DNA of 36,609 nt from an uncultured Clostridia bacterium (GCA_947624945.1 CANQMJ010000003.1:1-36609), one strand, 5' to 3'. Counted from the stretch's first letter, positions 8,388 to 16,674 are shown. Notes: generated from the letters alone by a model not told the origin. Made by a program: numbers and translations.

Positions 8388-9092
8388 ATGTCGGTGAAAA
8401 GCGTAAATAAAACGACATCTCTCTTTATCATAGCCGCGACCGTGATCGCATGCGCAGCGATGGCAGTCGTCGACGGCGTCATAGAGCCGCCGTATGCCGT
8501 GAAATCCGCCGTCAAGCTCGTGCTGTTTATATGCATACCGCTCGCGTATTCGTTCACAAAGCGCGGCTCGTCGCTCCGCTCGTGGTTCATACCGCGCGGC
8601 GCGGGAAAGCGACTTTTGTTTGCGCTCGCGTCGGGCGCCGCGATATACATGCTTATCGTCGGCGGCTACTTTGCGCTAAGGAGCGTGTTCGACTTTTCGG
8701 CAGTCACCGCATCGCTCGCTGACGGCGAGGGCGTGACGCGCGACAACTTCATATACGTCGCCGCTTACATCTCCGTCGTAAACTCGCTTTGCGAGGAGAT
8801 AATATTCCGCGCATTCGCATTCGGCGCGCTCGCCGATTTAGCCGGCAGATGGTTCGCGTATATATTTTCGTCCGCCGCGTTCGCCGTATACCACGTTGCG
8901 ATTATGAAGGGGTGGTTCTCGCCGCTTCTTATGGCGCTTCTTTTATTCGGTCTGTTCGTCGGCGCGCTTATATTCGACCGCGTCGATGCAACAGACGATA
9001 AACACGGCGTCATTTACCCGTCGTGGATCGTACACATGTGCGCAAATCTCGGCATAAACACGGTCGGGCTTATTCTTTTCGGCATAATATGA
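8388..9092 (+). CDS. CPBP family intramembrane metalloprotease
   Basis: Multi-TM; 'NSLCEEIIFRAFAFGALAD' (EExxxR) and 'SSAAFAVYHV' (FxxxH) motifs; RBS GGAGG at 8373-8377. Confidence 0.85.
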   Translation: MSVKSVNKTTSLFIIAATVIACAAMAVVDGVIEPPYAVKSAVKLVLFICIPLAYSFTKRGSSLRSWFIPRGAGKRLLFALASGAAIYMLIVGGYFALRSVFDFSAVTASLADGEGVTRDNFIYVAAYISVVNSLCEEIIFRAFAFGALADLAGRWFAYIFSSAAFAVYHVAIMKGWFSPLLMALLLFGLFVGALIFDRVDATDDKHGVIYPSWIVHMCANLGINTVGLILFGII

Positions 9093-9114
9093 CGCGCGCG
9101 TCGGAGGAATATGT

Positions 9115-9741
9115 ATGGGAAACGTTTCCGACAACTGCATATACGTCGTTTTCTCACGTACACCGTACAAAATGGGGCGATTTATCCGCACAGTGACGCA
9201 CGGGATATACAATCATGTCTCGATAGCGCTCGACGGCAGCTTATGTGAGATGTACTCGTTCGCACGGTTGAAGCGCGAAACTCCGTTTTGCGGCGGCTTT
9301 GTCCGCGAGGGCGCGGAACGGTACCGCGGCGACTTCGGCGCCGCCGATATCGCTGTGTGCGCGCTGCATGTCGGACGCGACGGATACGCACGCGTGAAAA
9401 CACAGATTGACCTTATGTGCGCGCGCCCCGACGCATATGTTTACAATATGCTGTCGGCGGCGCTCGTGCCTCTCCGTCACAGAGTAAACGTGCGCGACTC
9501 GTTCACGTGCGTCGAATTCGCCGTATCGATGCTTCGTCTTTCGGGAGTAAAGCTGTCTGCGGATTATTATTCGATATCCGAGCTGTACTCCCTTTTCCGC
9601 CGATACGAGGTTTACAAAGGCGAATACCCCGCCTTCACTACGGCGGATCAGTCATACAACGACGACGTCCCGCTCGGACGCAGCGTGTACGCGTCGTGCC
9701 GTCAGTTTCTAAGGCTGACGTTCAGGCTCGTGAAAGGGTAG
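9115..9741 (+). CDS. Permuted NlpC/P60 papain-fold (YiiX/YebB-like) putative hydrolase
   Basis: 'YVVFSRTPYKMGRFIRTVTHGIYNHVSIALDG' (His) and 'DSFTCVEFAVSMLRLSGV' (Cys) arrangement; CGGAGGAA RBS. Confidence 0.6.
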   Translation: MGNVSDNCIYVVFSRTPYKMGRFIRTVTHGIYNHVSIALDGSLCEMYSFARLKRETPFCGGFVREGAERYRGDFGAADIAVCALHVGRDGYARVKTQIDLMCARPDAYVYNMLSAALVPLRHRVNVRDSFTCVEFAVSMLRLSGVKLSADYYSISELYSLFRRYEVYKGEYPAFTTADQSYNDDVPLGRSVYASCRQFLRLTFRLVKG

Positions 9742-9804
9742 ATTTATACATTTGCAGAACCGATATTATACAACCGTAAAATATATTATTGGCAGGTGAT
9801 GGAA

Positions 9805-10116
9805 TTGGACCGACTGACCGGCGGGCTCATACTCGCCCTGATACTTGCGGCTGCGCTCGCGTGCGCACTCTGGTATCGCTTCATGAAGAATACGCGCCTC
9901 AAATGGCTGCCCGCGACGCTTGCAGCGCTGTGCGAGCTCGCGGCGGCGATTCTCCTTCTCTTCCGCGACGCGTCGCTCGAGGAGCTGTACCTCGTGCTGC
10001 TCGTATTCGCGGCGGTGATATTCGGTGCCGCATACGGAAAGCTGCCGCGCCGCAGATCGGCAAAAGTAAAAACAGGCGATGCGCAGTCGGACAAGGAGGC
10101 AAGCGATGGTATTTAA
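9805..10116 (+). CDS. Small membrane protein (two or more TM helices), unknown function
   Basis: Hydrophobic ORF 'LDRLTGGLILALILAAALACALWYRFMKN...'. An SD-like AGGTGAT at 9794-9800 suggests a TTG start at 9805; GTG 9796 and ATG 9799 are alternatives. Stop overlaps the next gene. Confidence 0.6.
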   Translation: MDRLTGGLILALILAAALACALWYRFMKNTRLKWLPATLAALCELAAAILLLFRDASLEELYLVLLVFAAVIFGAAYGKLPRRRSAKVKTGDAQSDKEASDGI

Positions 10117-11575
10117 TTCTCTTGAATTTCTGATATTCCTGCCTATTGTCATAATACTGCACTATATCCTGCCTACGCGGTTCCGCTGGATAGCGCTGCT
10201 CGCGGCGAGCTACTACTTCTACATGTACTGGGACGCTAAGCTCATCGTGCTAATTCTGTTCACGACCGCCGTCTCGTACGTGACAGCAATACTCGTTTCA
10301 AAGACGGACAAAAAGGCGCTTAAAAAGCTCTATCTCATAATAGCTCTTTTCGCCTCGCTCGGCGTTTTGGTGTTCTTCAAATACTATAACTTCCTTTCCG
10401 GCTCCGTCGAGGACATCATACGCCTGTTCGGACGCAGACCGAAGGACCTTTCCCTCGACCTTATCCTCCCCGTCGGAATATCGTTCTACACGTTCCAGAC
10501 GCTGTCGTACGTCATAGACGTCTACCGCGGGAAAATAGCGCCGGAGCGCCACTTCGGTTACTACGCGCTGTTCGTATCGTTCTTCCCGCAGCTCGTCGCC
10601 GGACCTATCGAGCGCCCGGAAAATCTTCTCCCGCAGCTCAAGGCTCCGCATAAAATATCGCGCGCCAACATGACGGAGGGACTCGGCATCATGCTCATCG
10701 GCTTTTTCAAAAAGCTCGTCGTCGCCGACATCGCCGCCGTTTACGTAAACGCCGTCTACAACGACGTCGAAAACGCGACGGGACTCGGCGTGCTCGTTGC
10801 GACTGTGCTGTTCGCTGTACAGATCTACTGCGACTTCTCCGGCTACACCGACATCGCGATAGGCTGCGCGCGCATGATGGACATACGCCTGATGCAGAAC
10901 TTCAACCGCCCGTATATATCTCGCTCGATAAAAGAGTTCTGGTCGCGCTGGCACATCAGTCTTTCGACATGGTTCCGCGACTACCTCTATATCCCGCTCG
11001 GCGGCAACAGGCGCGGCAAGACGCGCAGATACATAAACGTAATGATAGTCTTCCTCGTGTCGGGTCTTTGGCACGGCGCGGCGTGGACGTTCGTCATATG
11101 GGGCATGCTGCACGGGCTGTATCAGGTCATAGGCGGCGTGACGCAGAAGCTGCGTGAACGCATATATACAAAAATGCACATCGATATGAAATCGTCGTGG
11201 TTCGGCTTTTTGCAGCAGTGCTTCACATTCGTGCTCGTATGCTTCGCGTGGATATTCTTCCGCGCCAACTCGATATCCGACCTTGGCATCATCATGAAAA
11301 AGCTGTTCACCGATTGGGGCGGGCTCGCATATGCGCGCGACACGTTCTCCGCTATGGGACTCGGCGTCACCATGGCGATAGCGCTCGCAGTCGCCGTATG
11401 GATACTGACGCGCTTCGACCGCAGACCGCTTTCCGATATGTGCCGAGTCGACTGTGACGGTGAATCTCTCCCCGCCGCATACGGCTATGCGCAGGTCGCA
11501 TGGCTCGTTATAGTCGCCGCGCTCATAATCGCGTCCGGCAACGGCGAGAGCACGTTCATCTACTTCCAGTTTTAG
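10106..11575 (+). CDS. MBOAT family O-acyltransferase (AlgI/DltB-like)
   Basis: 'MVFNSLEFLIFLPIVIILHYILP', 'ILPVGISFYTFQTLSYVIDVYRG', 'FFPQLVAGPIERPENLLPQ', 'SIKEFWSRWHISLSTWFRDYLYIPLGGNRRG', 'SGLWHGAAWTFVIWG'; AAGGAGG before ATG 10106. Confidence 0.95.
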   Translation: MVFNSLEFLIFLPIVIILHYILPTRFRWIALLAASYYFYMYWDAKLIVLILFTTAVSYVTAILVSKTDKKALKKLYLIIALFASLGVLVFFKYYNFLSGSVEDIIRLFGRRPKDLSLDLILPVGISFYTFQTLSYVIDVYRGKIAPERHFGYYALFVSFFPQLVAGPIERPENLLPQLKAPHKISRANMTEGLGIMLIGFFKKLVVADIAAVYVNAVYNDVENATGLGVLVATVLFAVQIYCDFSGYTDIAIGCARMMDIRLMQNFNRPYISRSIKEFWSRWHISLSTWFRDYLYIPLGGNRRGKTRRYINVMIVFLVSGLWHGAAWTFVIWGMLHGLYQVIGGVTQKLRERIYTKMHIDMKSSWFGFLQQCFTFVLVCFAWIFFRANSISDLGIIMKKLFTDWGGLAYARDTFSAMGLGVTMAIALAVAVWILTRFDRRPLSDMCRVDCDGESLPAAYGYAQVAWLVIVAALIIASGNGESTFIYFQF

Positions 11576-11595
11576 AAAGGAGCGCGGACTGAAAT

Positions 11596-13068
11596 ATGGA
11601 AAACGGCAAAAATGAAAGCGTAAAGAAATATACGATGTCGTTCATCGCGCTCGCGCTCGCAATGGTTATACCCGTGCTCGCGTTCGTCACGGTCACGATG
11701 ATGATAAAACCGCAGTTCTCCGAGACGTTTCTCGGCGAGTTGTCGGCGAAATACGACCGTCTGCGCTCTGTCGACGGCGAAAAGGTCGTGCTGATCGGCG
11801 GGAGCAGCCTCGCGTTCGGCATAGACTCGGACGCGATGGAAGCTGTTATCGGACGTCCCGTCGTCAACTTCGGTCTTTACGCGACGCTCGGCACAAAGGT
11901 CATGATGGACCTCTCCAAGTCGGGGCTGTCGCGCGGCGACGTCGTCGTCATATGCCCCGAAATGGACACGCAGACGCTGTCGCTCTACTATAACTCCGAG
12001 GCGATGTGGCAGGCGTGCGACAGCGATATGTCGCTGCTTCTGCACATCGGCAAGGACAACATCGGCGATATGGCGGGCGGATTTTGGGGCTACGCCGCGT
12101 CGAAGATACGATACGCGAACTCTGGCGGGCTTGACGTGACGGGCGTATACGCCAAGTCGTCGTTCGACGAATACGGCGACATCGTATATGAGCGTCCGTA
12201 CAATCAAATGACGCTCGGCTTTGACCCCAACAAGTACATAACGCTCTCAGGCGAGATATTCGACGGCGATTTCATCGACTACGTCAACGACTACGTCGCG
12301 TGGGCACACAGACACGGCGTCGACGTATATTTCAGCTTCCCGCCGATGAACGAGGACGCCGTCCTCACGACAGATGAGGAGGAAATACACGCGTTCTATC
12401 ACTTCCTGCACGATAACCTCGACTGCGAGGTCATATCCGAGGTCGGCGACTACATACTCGACGCCGGTTACTTCTACGACAGCAACTTCCACCTCAACGA
12501 CGCGGGCGTCCCGATACGCTCGATGCAGCTCTGTGAGGACATCATGCGCGCAATAGGTAAAACGGACGCTGTCGAGATCGTCTACCCCGATATTCCCGAG
12601 GTACCCGTCGTCGACGACGAGCAGAAGCCCGTAACGGAAACCGACTTCACCGAGACTGCCGCTGACGCGTTCATCGTCGAGGACTTCGGCGAGGGCGTTG
12701 TGATATCCGGCATCGCGGACGCGGGAAAATCGCTCGACACGATAGTGATACCGCGCGAGATAGGCGGCAAGCGCGTGCTCGCGCTCGGCGCGTCAGCGTT
12801 CGCGGATGCAGACGCGATGAAGACGCTCGTCATATTCGACAACGTCGTGCAGATATACGACGGGTTCCTGTCAGGCGCTGCGGCGATCGAAAACGTCTAC
12901 ATCTACAACACCGACTGCAACTCGGTAGCGATAGGCGCGGAGCTTCTGTCCGGACTCGGCACGCCGCCGACGATACTCGTACCGTACGAATCGTACGGCA
13001 GCTACGTCTCCGACTACTTCTGGGGCATCTACGCGGGCAGACTGTCCGTCATCGACCCGCCGCAGTAA
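11596..13068 (+). CDS. AlgJ/DltD/SGNH-like acylation partner with C-terminal LRR_5 (BspA-like) segment
   Basis: Signal anchor; 'KVVLIGGSSLAFGIDSDAMEAVIGRPVVNFGLYATLG' (GxS block); C-terminal 'DSNFHLNDAGVPIRSMQL' (SGNH block V-like); then 'VISGIADAGKSLDTIVIPREIGGKRVLALGASAFADADAMKTLVIFDNV', BspA-type LRR. Confidence 0.72.
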   Translation: MENGKNESVKKYTMSFIALALAMVIPVLAFVTVTMMIKPQFSETFLGELSAKYDRLRSVDGEKVVLIGGSSLAFGIDSDAMEAVIGRPVVNFGLYATLGTKVMMDLSKSGLSRGDVVVICPEMDTQTLSLYYNSEAMWQACDSDMSLLLHIGKDNIGDMAGGFWGYAASKIRYANSGGLDVTGVYAKSSFDEYGDIVYERPYNQMTLGFDPNKYITLSGEIFDGDFIDYVNDYVAWAHRHGVDVYFSFPPMNEDAVLTTDEEEIHAFYHFLHDNLDCEVISEVGDYILDAGYFYDSNFHLNDAGVPIRSMQLCEDIMRAIGKTDAVEIVYPDIPEVPVVDDEQKPVTETDFTETAADAFIVEDFGEGVVISGIADAGKSLDTIVIPREIGGKRVLALGASAFADADAMKTLVIFDNVVQIYDGFLSGAAAIENVYIYNTDCNSVAIGAELLSGLGTPPTILVPYESYGSYVSDYFWGIYAGRLSVIDPPQ

Positions 13069-13097
13069 TGCTGCAAGCTGAATCATAATACGCAAGG

Positions 13098-13129
13098 CGC
13101 GGTGAGGCTTCTACAGAAGTCTCACCGCG
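13098..13129. terminator. Hairpin between convergent genes, likely terminator
   Basis: CGCGGTGAGGCTTC-taca-GAAGTCTCACCGCG, 14-bp stem with one wobble position. Confidence 0.65.
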
Positions 13130-13148
13130 TCGATCTTTACGCTTTTGC

Positions 13149-14078
13149 TCAGTCGGAGAACATCGGCGTCGACAGATACCGCTCACCCGTGTCGGGCAGG
13201 AGCGCCACTATCAGCTTGCCTTTGTTTTCGGGGCGCTTTGCAAGCTGTGCCGCCGCCCACACTGCCGCGCCCGACGAAATGCCGACGAGCAGTCCTTCCC
13301 TGCGCGCGAGCGTCCTGCCTGTCGCGAACGCGTCGTCGTTTTCGACCGCTATGATCTCATCGTAAATCGACGTATCGAGCGTGTCCGGCACGAAACCGGC
13401 GCCTATGCCCTGTATCTTATGCGGTCCGGATACGCCCTTCGACAGTACCGGCGACGACGCCGGTTCGACAGCGACGACCTTCACGTTCGGATTCTGCGAT
13501 TTCAGATATCCGCCGACGCCGCTGAGCGTGCCGCCCGTGCCGACTCCCGCGACGAATATATCGACCTTGCCGTCCGTATCGCGCCATATCTCGGGACCAG
13601 TCGTCGCGCGGTGTATCGCCGGGTTCGCAGGGTTCGTGAATTGCCCAGGGATAAAGCTGTTCGGCGTCGACGCAGCGATCTCGTTCGCCTTCGCTATCGC
13701 GCCCGACATTCCTTTCGAACCGTCCGTCAGCACTATCTCTGCGCCGTACGCTTTGAGCAGGTTGCGGCGCTCGACGCTCATCGTCTCAGGCATCGTAAGT
13801 ATGATCTTATACCCTCTCGCGGCGGAGACTGCCGCAAGTCCGATACCCGTGTTGCCGCTCGTCGGCTCGATAATGACGGCGCCGGGCTTTATAAGTCCCT
13901 TCTCCTCCGCGTCGTCGAGCATCGCCTTCGCGATCCTGTCCTTGACGCTCCCCGCGGGATTGAAATACTCGAGCTTGCCGTATATTTCGGCGCCGAGCGC
14001 GTTTTCCTCGATGTAGTTCGTCAGTCTCAAAAGCGGCGTATTGCCGATGAGATCGGTTATTTTGTCGTACGTTTTCAT
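13149..14078 (-). CDS. cysK: Cysteine synthase A
   Basis: '[14 protein letters not shown]', '[14 protein letters not shown]', '[32 protein letters not shown]', '[12 protein letters not shown]'. ATG at 14078 follows a purine-rich RBS. Confidence 0.96.
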   Translation of the reverse strand: MKTYDKITDLIGNTPLLRLTNYIEENALGAEIYGKLEYFNPAGSVKDRIAKAMLDDAEEKGLIKPGAVIIEPTSGNTGIGLAAVSAARGYKIILTMPETMSVERRNLLKAYGAEIVLTDGSKGMSGAIAKANEIAASTPNSFIPGQFTNPANPAIHRATTGPEIWRDTDGKVDIFVAGVGTGGTLSGVGGYLKSQNPNVKVVAVEPASSPVLSKGVSGPHKIQGIGAGFVPDTLDTSIYDEIIAVENDDAFATGRTLARREGLLVGISSGAAVWAAAQLAKRPENKGKLIVALLPDTGERYLSTPMFSD

Positions 14079-14112
14079 TTGTTTTTTCCCTTTTCCTATC
14101 GGTATTGTAGGC

Positions 14113-14141
14113 ATTATATCACCGCCGCGCCCGTTTGTCAA
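14113..14141 (-). promoter_or_regulatory. cysK promoter, TTGACA-N17-TATAAT with extended -10 (TGa)
   Basis: Reverse strand TTGACAaacgggcgcggcggTGaTATAAT, perfect consensus. Confidence 0.88.
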
Positions 14142-14174
14142 CCCCTATTATGTAAAAAATTCCCGCACACGCGG

Positions 14175-14203
14175 TTGATTTTTTTACATTGTCGTGATAT
14201 AAT
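14175..14203 (+). promoter_or_regulatory. Promoter for the 14258 methyltransferase, TTGATT-N17-TATAAT with extended -10
   Basis: TTGATTtttttacattgtcgTGaTATAAT. Confidence 0.8.
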
Positions 14204-14257
14204 GTTTCATGTTTGACGAACTATTGTTCGAAATAAAAGATTTACGGATATACAGGT

Positions 14258-14896
14258 ATGGGTGAAACATTTTGGAATCGAACGTGGGGAACGATTGCTC
14301 CTGAACGTATAACATCATATGCCGCAAGTCTTGATTCGACTGAGGACGCTGTCATCGCTTTTCTGCGAAAGGAAAAAGCAAAATATGTCTGTGATGCCGG
14401 ATGCGGATGCGGGATCTATTCGCTTAAGCTCGCACGATTCGGTTTTGCTGTCTGCGGCTTTGATATCGCGGAAGATGCCGTCCTGCTGACTAAAAAACTA
14501 ATCACAGAGAACGGATATCCGGCAAAGGATTTCAAGCAGGCAAACATTCTGTCAACGGGATATCCGTCAAAATGCTTTGATGCTGTTGTTGCAAGAGATG
14601 TAATTGACCATATGCCGATCAAGCAAGGCGTCTATGCTGTTAGGGAACTATTGCGTATCGTTAGACCGGGCGGCTGCGTACTGTTGACTTTGGATGCAAC
14701 AGACAGCGAATACGAATCAGAACCGCATGAAATAAATAAAGACGGAGACTATTTCTTCAATCGCGGTAAATGGGACGGGATGGTGTTTCATCCGTATTCT
14801 GCTTTTGAAATCAAAAAACTGACGGATGGAATCAAATACAATATATTGCCATCAAATGAAAATGGATTCATTGTTGTTATTGACGCAGATGAATAA
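14258..14896 (+). CDS. Class I SAM-dependent methyltransferase
   Basis: 'KYVCDAGCGCGIYSLKLARFGFAVCGFDIAEDAV' motif I/II, 'CFDAVVARDVIDHMP', 'RELLRIVRPGGCVLLTL'. Confidence 0.85.
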   Translation: MGETFWNRTWGTIAPERITSYAASLDSTEDAVIAFLRKEKAKYVCDAGCGCGIYSLKLARFGFAVCGFDIAEDAVLLTKKLITENGYPAKDFKQANILSTGYPSKCFDAVVARDVIDHMPIKQGVYAVRELLRIVRPGGCVLLTLDATDSEYESEPHEINKDGDYFFNRGKWDGMVFHPYSAFEIKKLTDGIKYNILPSNENGFIVVIDADE

Positions 14897-15008
14897 ACAA
14901 GTTTCCTTAATCGGGTACGTCTATATATCTGCGCTCGACTTTTTCTTACGGCAGAAACATACCGCAATTCGATGCAAAAAATATCTAAGATTTAAGAAGA
15001 AAACGAAG

Positions 15009-15527
15009 ATGGACAATTATATCATCAAACCAATGGAAAGCGAAGACGAAATAAACGGCAAGGGATATGTCCATTACAAATCCTGGCACGAAACATATAC
15101 GGGCCTGATCGACGCGAATTATCTCGAGCATCATACGCTCGAAAAATGTACGAAGATCGCGCACAAGTGGCCGGACAACATTCTTGTGGCAAAAGACGGA
15201 GATAAAGTCGTCGGTTTCGTCGGATACGGTCCGTATCGCGACGAAACGCTCCCCGCGCACGGAGAAGTCTTTGCACTTTACGTCCTTGAGGAGTATCACG
15301 GCAAAAAGATCGGATATGAACTGATGAACGATGCGCTCAATGAGCTTTCGGATTATAATAAAGTTGCAGTATGGGTGTTGAAAGGAAACGAGCGTGCGAT
15401 CCGTTTCTATAAGCGGTACGGTTTTCACTTTGACGGGACAGAGGCAAAAATCATGCTTGGCACACCGAATACGGAACTGCGAATGATCTACGACAGATCG
15501 TCCGCCCCCACACCGACTCCGCAGTGA
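15009..15527 (+). CDS. GNAT family N-acetyltransferase
   Basis: 'KSWHETYTGLIDANYLE', 'GEVFALYVLEEYHGKKIGYELMNDAL', 'VWVLKGNERAIRFYKRYGFHFDG'; ATG at 15009 is the natural start. Confidence 0.88.
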   Translation: MDNYIIKPMESEDEINGKGYVHYKSWHETYTGLIDANYLEHHTLEKCTKIAHKWPDNILVAKDGDKVVGFVGYGPYRDETLPAHGEVFALYVLEEYHGKKIGYELMNDALNELSDYNKVAVWVLKGNERAIRFYKRYGFHFDGTEAKIMLGTPNTELRMIYDRSSAPTPTPQ

Positions 15528-15603
15528 AAAACGTCGTCTCGACATCTTTTACTTTTTTTATGCAAAATGCAGCAAATTAAGCATCAAACATCGTATTTCG
15601 TCA

Positions 15604-15644
15604 GTTATTATATTGACCGCGCATGCGCGAAATGATATAATAAC
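15604..15644. promoter_or_regulatory. bioY promoter (TTGACC-N17-TATAAT) embedded in a nested dyad, candidate operator
   Basis: -35 15613-15618, -10 15636-15641; outer arms GTTATTATAT (15604-15613)/ATATAATAAC (15635-15644); inner palindrome CGCGCATGCGCG (15618-15629). Confidence 0.75.
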
Positions 15645-15674
15645 CCAAAATAAACCATTTTTTCGAGGTGCATT

Positions 15675-16244
15675 ATGCCGATAAAAGATAATACCGCGAT
15701 GTCAAAAAGTCACGCGCGCGTACGCAGCGTCGCAATGGTGGGACTGTTCACCGCCATTCTCGCCGTATGCTCGCAGGTTGCGATACCTCTGCCCTCCGGC
15801 GTGCCGATAACGCTCCAGACCGCCGCCGTCGCGCTGTGCGGCTATATGCTCGGCTCATGGCGTTCCGCGTCCGCCGCGCTCGCATATATAGTGATAGGCG
15901 CCGTCGGCGTGCCCGTGTTTTCGAGCTTCGGCGCAGGCGTCGGCGTGCTCGTCGGCAGGACGGGCGGCTTCATCTTCGGCTTTGTGCCGATGGTCATATG
16001 CTGCGGTCTTTTGAAATATAAACCTGACGAAACGAAGCTGCGCGCCGTCATGCGCCTTGTGCTCGGACTTGTCGGACTGATTTTGCTCCACATTTTAGGC
16101 ACATTGCAGTTTGCGCTTCTGACAAAGACCGGCTTTTTTGCCGCCGCGCTCGTCGTGTCCGTGCCGTTTCTCATCAAGGACGTCGTTTCCGTCGTCATCG
16201 CGTACGCCGTGTCAATGCGGCTGGCAAAGTTAGTGAAGATATAA
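15675..16244 (+). CDS. bioY: Biotin ECF transporter S component BioY
   Basis: 'QVAIPLPSGVPITLQTAAVALCGYMLGSWRSASAALAYIVIGAVGVPVFSSFGAGVGVLVGRTGGFIFGF' is the BioY signature. Confidence 0.95.
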   Translation: MPIKDNTAMSKSHARVRSVAMVGLFTAILAVCSQVAIPLPSGVPITLQTAAVALCGYMLGSWRSASAALAYIVIGAVGVPVFSSFGAGVGVLVGRTGGFIFGFVPMVICCGLLKYKPDETKLRAVMRLVLGLVGLILLHILGTLQFALLTKTGFFAAALVVSVPFLIKDVVSVVIAYAVSMRLAKLVKI

Positions 16245-16246
16245 GC

Positions 16247-16309
16247 GAACGTACATATAAAAAATCACCGTACAGATGTACGATAATGCCAAACAAAACT
16301 TTTATAAAA
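16247..16309. repeat. Direct repeat copy 1 (GAACgtaCATATAaaAAATCACCGTACAGATG...CAAACAAAACTTTTATaAAA)
   Basis: Near-identical ~62-bp string recurs at 16554-16615. Confidence 0.85.
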
Positions 16310-16452
16310 CGTGGGGAAAACTTTATTTTGCGGAGCCCCTTTTTGTAGAAAGGTGGGAGGTTTGCCGCTTACGCGGCAAACTCCTGCCCCGCCCCTCGCC
16401 AAAAACGGACCAAATCTGTTTATCATAAGTGCTCTCAAAAATAATTGTTTAA
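16310..16452 (-). repeat. Inverted-orientation relative of the 243-610 intergenic repeat
   Basis: Reverse complement AAACAATTATTTTTGAGAGCACTTATGATAAACAGATTTGGTCCGTTTTTGGCGAGGGG...CCTTTCTACAAAAAGGGGCTCC aligns with the 452-570 copy. Confidence 0.75.
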
Positions 16453-16553
16453 ATTAGATAAAATGCGGAGGCGTAGGTATCTCGCCGCTGTCGCGTCGAG
16501 CTACGACACATTTTCGCTTACGCGAAAAGTGTGAGCCGAGCACCGAACGCAAC

Positions 16554-16615
16554 GAACATATATAAAATCACCGTACAGATGCATGATTATGACAAACAAA
16601 ACTTTTATGAAAAGT
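16554..16615. repeat. Direct repeat copy 2
   Basis: GAACATATATAAAATCACCGTACAGATGCATGATTATGACAAACAAAACTTTTATGAAAA vs copy 1 at 16247. Confidence 0.85.
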
Positions 16616-16626
16616 TTTGAAAGGGG

Positions 16627-16660
16627 TGTGGGGGAAACTTTCTCAAAAGTTTCCCCCACA
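16627..16660. terminator. Strong hairpin, likely terminator for the Gfo/Idh operon (- strand)
   Basis: TGTGGGGGAAACTT...AAGTTTCCCCCACA, 14-bp perfect stem. Confidence 0.7.
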
Positions 16661-16674
16661 TAATTTTATATTAT

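Noticed and set aside
10298-11179. 293-aa - strand ORF over the MBOAT gene
   Set aside because: Antisense shadow of an unambiguous MBOAT protein.
16247-16662. CRISPR array or insertion sequence
   Set aside because: Only two direct repeat copies, no regular spacers, no transposase ORF; better explained as a nested non-coding repeat.
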